Below, in pieces: positions 18,138-26,962 of a stretch of 64,000 nt of DNA. This DNA comes from a virus. The number at the start of each line of letters is the position of its first letter. Position 1 is the first letter of the stretch. The stretch lies in IMG/VR virus record IMGVR_UViG_3300042691_028918, positions 1-64,000 of that record, one strand, 5' to 3'. The notes under the pieces were generated by a model that made no database searches, was not told the DNA's origin, and saw only the letters and a program-made list of their open reading frames with translations. The translations under genes and the position numbers were made by a program.

Positions 18138-19582
18138 CAGAAGAATTAGCTAAATGGAGAGATGAAAATTTAAACAAAATAAGTTGTACTTTTTGTGCAG
18201 CAAAATGGTATAATGCAAGTTTGCATCTTGGGCATGGTTATACGAATTCGTGTCACTTACCACTTCCACATCCAATAGATCCTGAAGAAATAAAATCAAA
18301 TCCTTCAGCATTACATAATACTAAATTAAAGAAAGAAGCAAGAAAACTTATGTTGGAAGGCAAAAGACCGGCCGAATGTTCGTATTGTTGGAAAGTTGAG
18401 GATATTGGCAGAAATAATATAGCTGATAGAGTTTTTAAAAGTAAGATTTATAAAGAAGAAGATATCGCAGCTTTAAAAAACTTACCATGGGATGCGGATG
18501 TTATGCTTAAAACTGTAGAAGTATCTTTTGATAGAACTTGCAATTTTGCTTGTTCATATTGCAATGCCGGATACTCAACCACATGGGGGAAAGATATTAA
18601 ACAAAACGGGCCATACCAAAGATTTAAATCTTCTTCGGCCGGAGCATACTATGCAGATGGTTCTTGGTCTGAAATATATGGTAAATACAATGAAAACAAT
18701 CCATACGTCAATGCCTTTTTAGAATGGTGGCCTGAATTATCTCAACATTTAGAAGAAATACGTGTTACCGGCGGCGAACCATCACAGAGTAGAAATTTCT
18801 GGCAGTTTATAGAGTTGATGAAGAAATATCCATCACCAAATTTAAGACTTGCCGTTAATTCTAATTTGGGAACTAGTGAAAAAACTTTACAAAAACTTAT
18901 AGATGCTACCTATGATGTTGATATAAAAGAATTTGATTTATATACATCAAATGAAGCTTTTGGAGCTGCAGCGGAATACATTAGAGATGGAATAGATTAT
19001 AAACAATGGAGGGAAAATATGTGTACGTTCATCGAAAACGCAAACCCCAAAACCTTCAGGGCTTTGACTATAATGATGACCATAAACAGTTTGTGTTTAT
19101 ATAGCATAGTTGATTTCTTTGAAGATATGAAAGAATTAAAAGCAAAGTACGGACATCATAGACCTAATTTGGATTTAAACTTGTTAAGATGGCCGGCGTT
19201 CATGTCACCACTTGCATTGCCTGATGATCAAAAAATAAAATTGAGAGGAGAGTTACAAGGTTGGTATGAAAAAAACAAAGATAGTAACTTATTTGTTGTA
19301 GGAGAAAAGGCACAAATAGAAAGATTAATTGATTATCTTGATGTTGTAGAAAAGGGACACAATTCTACTGAATCTGATAAATCTTTATTACATCATGATT
19401 TTAAATCTTTTTATGAACAATACGATGTTAGACGTCATAAAGATTTTAGAAAAACTTTTCCTGATTTGGTAGAGTGGTATGATTCAATTGAAGTTGACAA
19501 TACCATTCACAAAGTAAAGGTGAATGATGGTAGATTGAGTAATTGGGAGATGGGTGAATATGTTTCTGATAAAATTGATTAA
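18134..19582 (+). CDS. Radical SAM protein, paralog 3
   Basis: A 482-residue, more diverged paralog of the proteins at 13003 and 14965. CNFACSYCNAG gives C136, C140 and C143; IRVTGGEPSQS is the GGE motif. The N-terminal cysteines C18, C21, C40, C82 and C85 have exactly the same numbering as in paralog 2, so the extra metal site is strongly conserved. The C-terminus is longer by about 20 residues. Unlike the others, it is followed not by a LamG gene but by a convergent operon: its TAA overlaps the stop of the minus-strand gene by two bases. Catalytic substrate unknown. Confidence 0.82.
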   Translation: MTEELAKWRDENLNKISCTFCAAKWYNASLHLGHGYTNSCHLPLPHPIDPEEIKSNPSALHNTKLKKEARKLMLEGKRPAECSYCWKVEDIGRNNIADRVFKSKIYKEEDIAALKNLPWDADVMLKTVEVSFDRTCNFACSYCNAGYSTTWGKDIKQNGPYQRFKSSSAGAYYADGSWSEIYGKYNENNPYVNAFLEWWPELSQHLEEIRVTGGEPSQSRNFWQFIELMKKYPSPNLRLAVNSNLGTSEKTLQKLIDATYDVDIKEFDLYTSNEAFGAAAEYIRDGIDYKQWRENMCTFIENANPKTFRALTIMMTINSLCLYSIVDFFEDMKELKAKYGHHRPNLDLNLLRWPAFMSPLALPDDQKIKLRGELQGWYEKNKDSNLFVVGEKAQIERLIDYLDVVEKGHNSTESDKSLLHHDFKSFYEQYDVRRHKDFRKTFPDLVEWYDSIEVDNTIHKVKVNDGRLSNWEMGEYVSDKID

Positions 19583-20337
19583 AAATTAGGATCTCCCAAT
19601 CTGGAATCACTTAATCTTAAACATTTTATCGGATAATCATTATACCAATCTCTATCACTAAAATCGGAATTAATTTCTTGTGAATGTATAATATAATTGT
19701 TTGTTATTTGATTTTGTTTTTTGCATAAAAGACTTAACACAGATTGTTCATATCTGTGTGTAACAAATTCGGGATGTTCGGGATTATATGAGTTTTCCCA
19801 ATTAACAGCATGATGTATACTGCATACATTGTACCATTCTTGCATTAAATCTTTTGCAAATTGGTTATTTTTTATAATCCAAAGACCACACCATAATTGT
19901 GGAGTTTGTAAATATTCATCCGAATCACAACCTAATAGTATTAGTGTATCTCTTTTACTATATTGTATTTCTTTGGGCCCCTCCCCCCTAAATATTACAA
20001 TTCCTGGACCCGAATCACATAGTTCAGCATATTGAAAAAATCTTTCTTTTGATTTTTCATTATTAATGATAGAATTTCCCGCATCTAAAAAAAATAAAAT
20101 TGAGTCTTTTTCAATTTCATTAAGTATTTTTAATGCCAGAGCAGGCTTCCAAAACCAATAACCTATTCCTGGACAACGTTTATCATTTGGAAATTGTTCT
20201 ATATCTGTTCTATCAAAACAAAAAAAATCATTAAACCAACCCGTATCTATTGCTTCTTTTTGTAATCTGAATTTAGTTTTTCTAAAATCACTAAATTGGC
20301 CTATATCACCAAAAGTAAATCCGTATATTTTTTTCAT
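19579..20337 (-). CDS. Putative GT-A-like transferase, tandem paralog A
   Basis: A 252-residue protein. Conserved pieces with its neighbour are IYGFTFG, FRLQKEAIDTGWF, GIGYWFWKPALALKIL, ILFFLDAGNSI, KRDTLILLGCDS, WIIKNNQFAKDLMQEW and EHPEFVTHRYEQSVLSLLCKK. The GxWFWKPxxxLxxL and FLDAG pair is seen in uncharacterised glycosyltransferase-like proteins of capsule and LPS clusters, where the D of DAG could be the metal ligand. It is the last gene of the eleven-gene minus-strand operon, 11 bases after its paralog. I infer a glycosyltransferase role from context; substrate unknown. Confidence 0.55.
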   Translation of the reverse strand: MKKIYGFTFGDIGQFSDFRKTKFRLQKEAIDTGWFNDFFCFDRTDIEQFPNDKRCPGIGYWFWKPALALKILNEIEKDSILFFLDAGNSIINNEKSKERFFQYAELCDSGPGIVIFRGEGPKEIQYSKRDTLILLGCDSDEYLQTPQLWCGLWIIKNNQFAKDLMQEWYNVCSIHHAVNWENSYNPEHPEFVTHRYEQSVLSLLCKKQNQITNNYIIHSQEINSDFSDRDWYNDYPIKCLRLSDSRLGDPNF

Positions 20338-20348
20338 CTCCCAACGTA

Positions 20349-21110
20349 TTATAACATTGAATCATCCAACCGCATTGCTTTTATAGGAAAGTTCAAATTT
20401 GGGTCTATATTGGTAATATCATGTGATATTTCATGTGCATTTAAAAAACAATTATTTAATAGATTTCTTCTTTTTTTACATAACACACTAAATACACCTT
20501 GATCGTGTTTGTGTGATATAAATTCTGGATGTTCCTCATTATAGGATTTTTCCCAATTTATTAAATGATTTATTTGGCATGCGTTGAACCAATCTTCCAT
20601 TAAATTTCTTCCAAATTGATTATTTTTTACAAACCAAATTCCAGATGAAATTTGAGATGTATACCAATAATCCGAATTATCACATCCTAATAATAATAGA
20701 GTATCTCTTTTGGTATATTGTATTTCCAATGGAACATTACTATCTCCTCCACCAAAACCAACAAATCCTGGTCCTTTATCACATAATTCTACATATTCAA
20801 AAAATCTTTTTTCGGAAGAATCCGTTTTATATATAGAACATCCGGCATCCATATATACAATAATATCATCCGGGGAACTATTATTCATAGTTTCTAGTGC
20901 CAGAGCAGGCTTCCAAAACCAAAATCCAACCCCGGCACCTTTTTGTGAATTATCAAACTTATTTATAAATTCTTGGTCATATGCAATAAAATTACCAAAC
21001 CAACCGGTATCAATTGCTTCTTGTTTTAATCTTAATTTACTTTTTGTAAAATCTTTATGAATCCCCTTCCCACCAAAAGTAAAGCCAATTGGTTTTTTAA
21101 TATTATTCAT
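20349..21110 (-). CDS. Putative GT-A-like transferase, tandem paralog B
   Basis: A 253-residue paralog of the protein at 19579. The same blocks occur in the same order: IGFTFGGKG, LRLKQEAIDTGWFGN, GVGFWFWKPALALETM, IIVYMDAGCSIY, KRDTLLLLGCDNSDYWYTSQISSG, WFVKNNQFGRNLMEDWF and EHPEFISHKHDQGVFSVLCKK. Aligned ends and equal length show a recent tandem duplication. It overlaps the E1-beta-like gene by 8 bases. The two copies may add the same sugar to different acceptors, or sequential units. Identification as a glycosyltransferase is by context and the WFWKP/DAG pattern. Confidence 0.55.
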   Translation of the reverse strand: MNNIKKPIGFTFGGKGIHKDFTKSKLRLKQEAIDTGWFGNFIAYDQEFINKFDNSQKGAGVGFWFWKPALALETMNNSSPDDIIVYMDAGCSIYKTDSSEKRFFEYVELCDKGPGFVGFGGGDSNVPLEIQYTKRDTLLLLGCDNSDYWYTSQISSGIWFVKNNQFGRNLMEDWFNACQINHLINWEKSYNEEHPEFISHKHDQGVFSVLCKKRRNLLNNCFLNAHEISHDITNIDPNLNFPIKAMRLDDSML

Positions 21111-21639
21111 TATATAATTCTGGATATTCGATGATACAATTTATTCCACCATTATCTATTGCATATAGGTATGCAAGTTCTAAATCTATTTTATTTTTAC
21201 AATCGTGAAAACTTATATTTTTACAAATTGATTTAAATTCATCAAAATAGTTTCCTTTATGTTGATGACCTGGGTCTAGAGGTTTATCACTTCCTTTCCC
21301 TAAACGAATTATCATATTTGGAATCCACTCATCGTTACTCATTAATTTTATTTTATCAATATGATTAACCAATTGATTTGTAGCACAAATAAGAAAATCC
21401 CATCTTGGATAAAAAGTAACTACAAACTTTCCGGCCATGGCCATACCCAAAGATATTCCCATTTGAGATTCTTCCATAACAGGAAGTTCTATCATTTTTT
21501 CTTTTGGAACGTATTCTAAAGTTGTACTCATTGGATTTCCTCTCCAAATAATTTGTTGTCCTATAAAAATTGATTCATCTTTTTCCGCTAATAATTTCAT
21601 AGAATCTATTAACACTTGTTTATACGATTTTTCTATCAT
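21103..21639 (-). CDS. Thiamine-diphosphate enzyme, beta-like (pyrimidine-binding) subunit
   Basis: A 178-residue protein corresponding to only the pyrimidine-binding domain of E1-beta/transketolase-like enzymes. ELPVMEESQMGISLGMAMAG (51-70) contains the Glu that activates thiamine diphosphate; VVTFYPRWDFLICATNQLVN is the following strand-helix. The usual C-terminal transketolase domain (about 130 residues) is absent. The matching alpha-like subunit is encoded five genes upstream in the same operon (26923-27555). Together they could form a minimal two-subunit C2-transferring or decarboxylating enzyme, perhaps for a branched or modified sugar. The reaction is not determinable from sequence. 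Confidence 0.75.
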   Translation of the reverse strand: MIEKSYKQVLIDSMKLLAEKDESIFIGQQIIWRGNPMSTTLEYVPKEKMIELPVMEESQMGISLGMAMAGKFVVTFYPRWDFLICATNQLVNHIDKIKLMSNDEWIPNMIIRLGKGSDKPLDPGHQHKGNYFDEFKSICKNISFHDCKNKIDLELAYLYAIDNGGINCIIEYPELYNE

Positions 21640-22477
21640 TTATTATTATTTTTTTATTTTTATCTTTATTGATTCTGTTTATAATATTGTTTGCTATTAT
21701 TTCATGGCATTTTTTTGAAGGATGATGATCTTTTGGAGTTTCTATAAAATACTCATAATCAGAATTTATATGTAATTCTATATTTTCATTCATTAAATTT
21801 CTAATTGTATTGTACTGCACATTATTATACTCAATCGGAATAAACCTATCCATAAACCAATCATCATCTCCAAAAAATTTTAAATAATCATTTTCCCAAC
21901 ATAAAAGTAAAACTTTTATACCTTTAGATTCATAAAATTGAAGTTCAGATTTTAATTTATTAAATACATTTGTATAATGCATTAATTCCCATTCCTCAAA
22001 CAAAATATTATTTTCTAATAACCACTCATAAAACATTTTTGATTCTTCTTCTTCCCAAGGTAAAAATACCCACTTCCGTCCTTTGTGTTCAAACTGAAAT
22101 TGATTTCTCACAATTTGAGATGTTTGTAAAACTATATATTCTATTTCATCATAAGAAAAAAAATCATCTATTAGATGTGTATGTGCGGTTTGTATACCAA
22201 AACATCTTTGCAAATAAACTATACTTGTATCTTCTGATCCCCCATTTTGTTTTGAAACAACTTCAAATGTATTAAAGTGATTAGCAACCAATCTGGGATA
22301 TCGTAGTGTAGCACCGTATCTTTTATGTGCATCGGTTAATAATGCCGGATTATACGCATCAGGAGGAGGTTCTTTTAGTGTAAATAAATTTGAATAATAA
22401 TACAAACCCTGTCCCCATGTAAAAGAACATCCTGCAAAAATAATTCCTTTTGTTATATTATCGTTTATAAACTCCAT
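21620..22477 (-). CDS. SGNH hydrolase-like protein
   Basis: A 285-residue protein. The N-terminal GIIFAGCSFTWGQGLYY is a GxSxTxG-like block I of the SGNH/GDSL superfamily (Cys-Ser with Ser as candidate nucleophile). NGGSEDTSIV is a plausible block with Gly and Asn, and near the end a D-H-H pair (TPKDHHPSKKCHEII) gives the expected catalytic His region. The family removes or transfers acyl groups on carbohydrates and lipids. In this operon it most likely acetylates or deacetylates a sugar, or acts on the linked glycan. It shares one base with the SDR stop and overlaps the beta-like subunit gene by 20 bases. Confidence 0.6.
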   Translation of the reverse strand: MEFINDNITKGIIFAGCSFTWGQGLYYYSNLFTLKEPPPDAYNPALLTDAHKRYGATLRYPRLVANHFNTFEVVSKQNGGSEDTSIVYLQRCFGIQTAHTHLIDDFFSYDEIEYIVLQTSQIVRNQFQFEHKGRKWVFLPWEEEESKMFYEWLLENNILFEEWELMHYTNVFNKLKSELQFYESKGIKVLLLCWENDYLKFFGDDDWFMDRFIPIEYNNVQYNTIRNLMNENIELHINSDYEYFIETPKDHHPSKKCHEIIANNIINRINKDKNKKIIINDRKIV

Positions 22478-23454
22478 TATTTATTAAATTCCATTTTATG
22501 TTCTAAATACCATTCGTATGCTAATTTTAAACCATCTTCCAGAGAGGTAGATGATTTCCAACCCAACTTATCATAAATCTTATTTGAATCGATTCTACGT
22601 ATCGGTATCATCGAAGGTTTACCTTTTATGAATTCTATTGGAGCATCATAATTAGCAATCTGTTTCATTTTATCCAATACATCTAAAACCGAATACACAT
22701 CATTGCAGCCAATATTATAAATCTCAAACATTTCAGTTTCCCTTTCCATTACAATTTGTAATGCTTCAACAAAATCTTCAATATAAAGTAAATCTCTCAA
22801 TTCAGTACCATCACCCCAAATCGGAATAGGATTCATCTTATCGGCAACTTTACGAATTGTTGCAGGAGTAACGTGACATTTATCAAAATCGTATTTATCA
22901 TGTGGACCAAATAAATTTGCCGGCCTGATTACCGTGCATTTCATTTTTTCTGGTAAGTATTTTGCATATAATTCACATTGAACCTCTGCGTATCTTTTCA
23001 TCCAACCAACTGGAAAATAAACAGGATATGGCGCATCAAATAAGAAATCTTCTTCAGATACAGCCACATCTCCCTTTGGTGGATATACGGTATTTGATGA
23101 TAAGAAAATGTAATGTTGAACTTTATTTCTCCAACTGGCATCAATTAAGAAATTATTCATTGCTACATTTGGAGTAACATGTGCCAATGGGTCAACTACG
23201 GTATCTACTGCGTTTGATGTACTTGCAGCACAATGGTAAACTACATCTATTCCTTTGGTTGCTTCCAAACATCCATCATATGTTTTTAAATCAAAATTAA
23301 CGTATTCTACATCATCGATTGGATTTCTTACACTTCTTTTATGCAAATTAACTCTAATGTGTTTATATCCTTCTTTATATAATCGGTTTGTTAAGTTTTG
23401 TCCTACTAATCCGGAACCACCTGTTATTAGTATTTTTGAATCTTTATTTATCAT
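22477..23454 (-). CDS. NAD-dependent epimerase/reductase-like SDR, catalytic Tyr replaced
   Basis: A 325-residue extended SDR. The nucleotide-binding motif TGGSGLVG (11-18) and the late motifs RPANLFGP, WGDGTELRDLLYIEDF are those of GDP-fucose synthase-like and 4-ketoreductase enzymes. The YxxxK motif reads V149-G-W-M-K153, so the catalytic Tyr is Val (codon GTT checked on the sequence) while Lys is kept. FLSSNTVYPP supplies the usual Ser/Thr. The overlap with the next SDR gene is 4 bases (ATGA). It may be inactive as a classical SDR, may use another acid, or may act on a substrate that needs none. Confidence 0.75.
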   Translation of the reverse strand: MINKDSKILITGGSGLVGQNLTNRLYKEGYKHIRVNLHKRSVRNPIDDVEYVNFDLKTYDGCLEATKGIDVVYHCAASTSNAVDTVVDPLAHVTPNVAMNNFLIDASWRNKVQHYIFLSSNTVYPPKGDVAVSEEDFLFDAPYPVYFPVGWMKRYAEVQCELYAKYLPEKMKCTVIRPANLFGPHDKYDFDKCHVTPATIRKVADKMNPIPIWGDGTELRDLLYIEDFVEALQIVMERETEMFEIYNIGCNDVYSVLDVLDKMKQIANYDAPIEFIKGKPSMIPIRRIDSNKIYDKLGWKSSTSLEDGLKLAYEWYLEHKMEFNK

Positions 23455-24386
23455 AAATTGTTTTTATAATGTTTATATGTTATTTTTAATGCATCTTTAA
23501 ATCCTGTGTTTGGTAATAATCCTATTTGTTTTTGTTTCGTAGTATCCATCTGTCTACGAGTATCACCATTTGGTTTTGTACTATCCCATACTATTTCTAA
23601 TTTTTTATCACTAATTTCAATTACATTTTCTATCATAGATTTTATTGTAATTTCTTCACCACTTCCAAAGTTAATTACATCGTGTATTTTATTTTCGTAT
23701 AATTTTAATATCGCATCGGCAACATCGCCAGCATATACAAAATCCCTAATTGGTGAACCATCACCCCATGCTTCTATAAAATCTTTATCGGATTCATATA
23801 CCTTTTTAATAGTTGAAGCAATTACAGTACCATTTCCACTAAAATCATCATATTCACCAAATATATTGGCAGGTCTTAATATAGCATAGTTTTTATAATT
23901 ATATTGTATTTTAGATGCTTCTAACAATAGTTCACTCATTCGTTTACTCCAACTAGGATACCAATCTGCATCAGAAGGTAAAGTTTTCCAAACACTATCC
24001 TCAATAAATTTTTCAGCTGGGGAGTATACTCCAACGGAACTAACAAATATCAACCAAATATTATTTTTTGCACACTCATTTATAATCTCCGTATTTATTT
24101 TAAAAGATGGATATAAAAAATCGTATGGTTCATTTTTTGCACGCATAGGTGAACCCTTTATACCAAATGCATTAAAAACTACATCGGGACTTTCAAAAAA
24201 GAATAAATTTTTTATATTATCCGATAAAGTCAAATCCATTTCGTAGAATGTAAATTTTTCCGAAATGGGTAAATGCTTTGAATGCCTAATATCTGCACCA
24301 ATCACTTCATAACCTTTTTCTAAACATTTTTTAACCAAATGAATACCAACTAATCCACTACATCCTGTTATTAAAACTTTTTTCAT
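23451..24386 (-). CDS. NAD-dependent epimerase/reductase-like SDR, displaced catalytic Tyr
   Basis: A 311-residue extended SDR. TGCSGLVG (7-14) is the Rossmann loop; FVSSVGVYSP, RPANIFGE and WGDGSPIRDFVYAGDV are the family motifs. In the YxxxK region it reads Y143-P144-S-W-S-K148, so Tyr is one residue too far from Lys and Pro sits at the standard place. It is a paralog of the adjacent SDR, sharing the W-x-K-R core. It most likely binds NAD(P) and a nucleotide sugar, but its catalytic acid is uncertain. One-base overlap with the 858-residue gene upstream. Confidence 0.75.
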   Translation of the reverse strand: MKKVLITGCSGLVGIHLVKKCLEKGYEVIGADIRHSKHLPISEKFTFYEMDLTLSDNIKNLFFFESPDVVFNAFGIKGSPMRAKNEPYDFLYPSFKINTEIINECAKNNIWLIFVSSVGVYSPAEKFIEDSVWKTLPSDADWYPSWSKRMSELLLEASKIQYNYKNYAILRPANIFGEYDDFSGNGTVIASTIKKVYESDKDFIEAWGDGSPIRDFVYAGDVADAILKLYENKIHDVINFGSGEEITIKSMIENVIEISDKKLEIVWDSTKPNGDTRRQMDTTKQKQIGLLPNTGFKDALKITYKHYKNNL

Positions 24387-26962
24387 TATATTAATTTTAT
24401 TTTATGAGGTGTTCCATTATCAAAATTCATAAGACTCAATATCCAATCTCTATCTGATGTATCTTTTGTAATATCAATTGAATATTGATGATTTTTTTGA
24501 AACCTATCTCTATTATTTTTATAAAAATCAATAAAGAATTGTTTATTATCATTTATACGTTTTATTTCTTTTACAAATGCAATAAGCCTTTCTTTATGAT
24601 CTTCTATTGAATCGTAACTGTGATCTATAACATCATCAAAAAAATCAAAATTGTAATGTTTTTTAATTTCTCTTATATGATGTGGTGATGCCAATATTAA
24701 TGGAAATTGAAAAGCAACAAAGGGTTTAAAGGATTTTTCAGAAATATGTATTTCGGTTGTATCAAACTCCGTTTCTGTTGTTATATTTACATATGAGTTT
24801 TTATAACTCAATGATTCATATGTTTCTCCCCAATTGACATAATTAACATTATCTTCTCTGAACCAATTTTTATCTTCTTCATAAAAACTTTTCTTTTGAT
24901 TAATGTTTATAAAATACATCATATCATCCAACATATCAACCATATCTTCTTTGCTCAAACATGCACCATATAATCCTTCCGGATCATTTAAAAATCTTTC
25001 CTTTGCATCCCAACCATTTACTAAAGACCAATCCACATTATCCAATATGTTATATTTTTTTAAAAATGCTAATAAAGAATATCTGTGTGGTCTTACTCTT
25101 CTATTGTGACATAAGAAAAATTTACCGTTTTTATTTGGTTCATATTTTAAATCTGGCATAACACCCATCATTGCCAATGCAATATGTGTTCTAACCTTTG
25201 ATGTAGAAAAAACATTTATATCACTTTGTAATTCATTTTTATAATCATTCATTCTAATATTATTATTTGCCATGAATAATTGTTTTTGATTCAAATTATT
25301 AAATTGTGTCCAAAGATGAACAGTTCTAAAACATTTGAAACTTTCCCACTCTTGTTCGTTGGCAACTACTACATTAAAATTACGATTTGATTTCCACAAG
25401 TCTATAACCTGTTGTGGCATTGGTAAATTATGATCTCTAATTTTATCACCTATTTTGTTCGGAGTTAAAGTTATAAAATAATAAAACTTTCTATTAGGAT
25501 AATTTACAACATCATTTAGATGGTAACGTTTTATTCTATCTTCAGGAAACCCCAACGATCTAACAAATGAATCCAAATTCATAAGAAAAGAATCTGTATA
25601 AATTTCTTTACAATTCATGTGTGCAGGATATTGTAACTCATCATCCCAATTATCATATACTAAATGTAAAAAATCAGATTCGGTTTGTGGATTTATTGAT
25701 GCCAACGATTTGAAAAAATCATAATCATACTTATTAAAGTAATTTGAAAGTATTTCAAAATTTTTTACAAATCTATCTTTATTGTTTTTATAGAATTCAA
25801 TAAAAAACTCTTTATTATCATTTATACTTTTTATTAACTCTACAATTTTAAATAATCTGGTTCTATTATCTCGTATATCATCGTAACTGTGATCTATAAC
25901 ATCATCGAAAAAATCAAAATCTGGATAAGCTTCTCTAAAATATTTTATATGATTGTAAGAAGCAACAAATATTGGAAACTGATAATAAAAAAATGGTTTA
26001 AATGATTTTTCTGTTATATGAATATCCTCACTTTCAAAATTTGTTTCAGTTGTAATATTAAAATATGAATTTTCATATGTATTTGCTACAACGGGCAATC
26101 TTTGTACAACTCTATCATCCAATTCTTCATATTCCGTTTCGTATTTACTTTTTTTAATTTCTATTGATAGTAAATGATTTATTTCTTTTATATGATTTAA
26201 AATATCATCTACGTTAAAAATATTTTTGAGACTGTATATGTTGTTAAAATACCATCCGCCAATTAAAGACCAATTTATATCGGCATCTAATAATTTTTCT
26301 TTCATTAAAATACTTAATAAACAATATCTGTGACTTCTTGGTGTCCTATTATGGCATAAGAAAAATGGACCATTTTTATGTGATTTGTATCTTATTCTAT
26401 CACTGGCTCTTAACGATACGGACATTGAACGACTTGTGTGAATGTTTATACTTGCATTCAATTCATTTTTATATTCTAATAATTTTTCGTTATTATTTAT
26501 AAACCAAACTTGTTTTGGATTTATTCCTAAATTTTTAACTATTTCATCCAAATATTGCAAAGAACGTTTTTCTTCAAATTCGCACTCATTCATTAATAGT
26601 AAATGAAAATTACTATTTGTTTTTAACAGATTGATTATTTTTTTATCAATTGGTAAAATTCCGTTTGCAAAAAATCTATTTAATAAAGAATTTCTATTCC
26701 AAACATGGTAGTAAAATATTTCATTTGGATTATCTATTACATCTTGTATTTTTCTTGGATTGATTACTACACCATCAAATACTCCCATTGGACTAGTCGA
26801 TATCACCCAAGATGAATTTATATCATCATATGGTAATTCATAATCCTTAAATCTATTTGGATTGGGAGTATTTGTTTCAATATCCCAATCATCAAATACG
26901 AAATTGATTTTAAAATTTTCTACTAAAATACTACCCATTTTCCTGTTCCGTAATGCGGCCAT
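24386..26962 (-). CDS. Internally duplicated putative glycosyltransferase-like protein
   Basis: An 858-residue protein made of two homologous halves of about 420 residues. Shared blocks: FFLCHNRTPRSHRYCLL and FFLCHNRRVRPHRYSLL; INWSLIGG and VDWSLVNG; NSYFNITTET and NSYVNITTET; ITEKSFKPF and ISEKSFKPF; DFFDDVIDHSYD in both; INDNKEFFIEFYKNNKDRF and INDNKQFFIDFYKNNRDRF. The TEKSFKPF followed by a hydrophobic strand and DHSYD resembles the nucleotide-binding region of fucosyltransferase/exostosin-type GT-B proteins, but I do not recognise a named family. It overlaps the alpha-like subunit gene by 40 bases; Met9 at 26938 would cut this to 16. A bifunctional or pseudo-dimeric transferase is plausible. 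Confidence 0.55.
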   Translation of the reverse strand: MAALRNRKMGSILVENFKINFVFDDWDIETNTPNPNRFKDYELPYDDINSSWVISTSPMGVFDGVVINPRKIQDVIDNPNEIFYYHVWNRNSLLNRFFANGILPIDKKIINLLKTNSNFHLLLMNECEFEEKRSLQYLDEIVKNLGINPKQVWFINNNEKLLEYKNELNASINIHTSRSMSVSLRASDRIRYKSHKNGPFFLCHNRTPRSHRYCLLSILMKEKLLDADINWSLIGGWYFNNIYSLKNIFNVDDILNHIKEINHLLSIEIKKSKYETEYEELDDRVVQRLPVVANTYENSYFNITTETNFESEDIHITEKSFKPFFYYQFPIFVASYNHIKYFREAYPDFDFFDDVIDHSYDDIRDNRTRLFKIVELIKSINDNKEFFIEFYKNNKDRFVKNFEILSNYFNKYDYDFFKSLASINPQTESDFLHLVYDNWDDELQYPAHMNCKEIYTDSFLMNLDSFVRSLGFPEDRIKRYHLNDVVNYPNRKFYYFITLTPNKIGDKIRDHNLPMPQQVIDLWKSNRNFNVVVANEQEWESFKCFRTVHLWTQFNNLNQKQLFMANNNIRMNDYKNELQSDINVFSTSKVRTHIALAMMGVMPDLKYEPNKNGKFFLCHNRRVRPHRYSLLAFLKKYNILDNVDWSLVNGWDAKERFLNDPEGLYGACLSKEDMVDMLDDMMYFININQKKSFYEEDKNWFREDNVNYVNWGETYESLSYKNSYVNITTETEFDTTEIHISEKSFKPFVAFQFPLILASPHHIREIKKHYNFDFFDDVIDHSYDSIEDHKERLIAFVKEIKRINDNKQFFIDFYKNNRDRFQKNHQYSIDITKDTSDRDWILSLMNFDNGTPHKIKLI

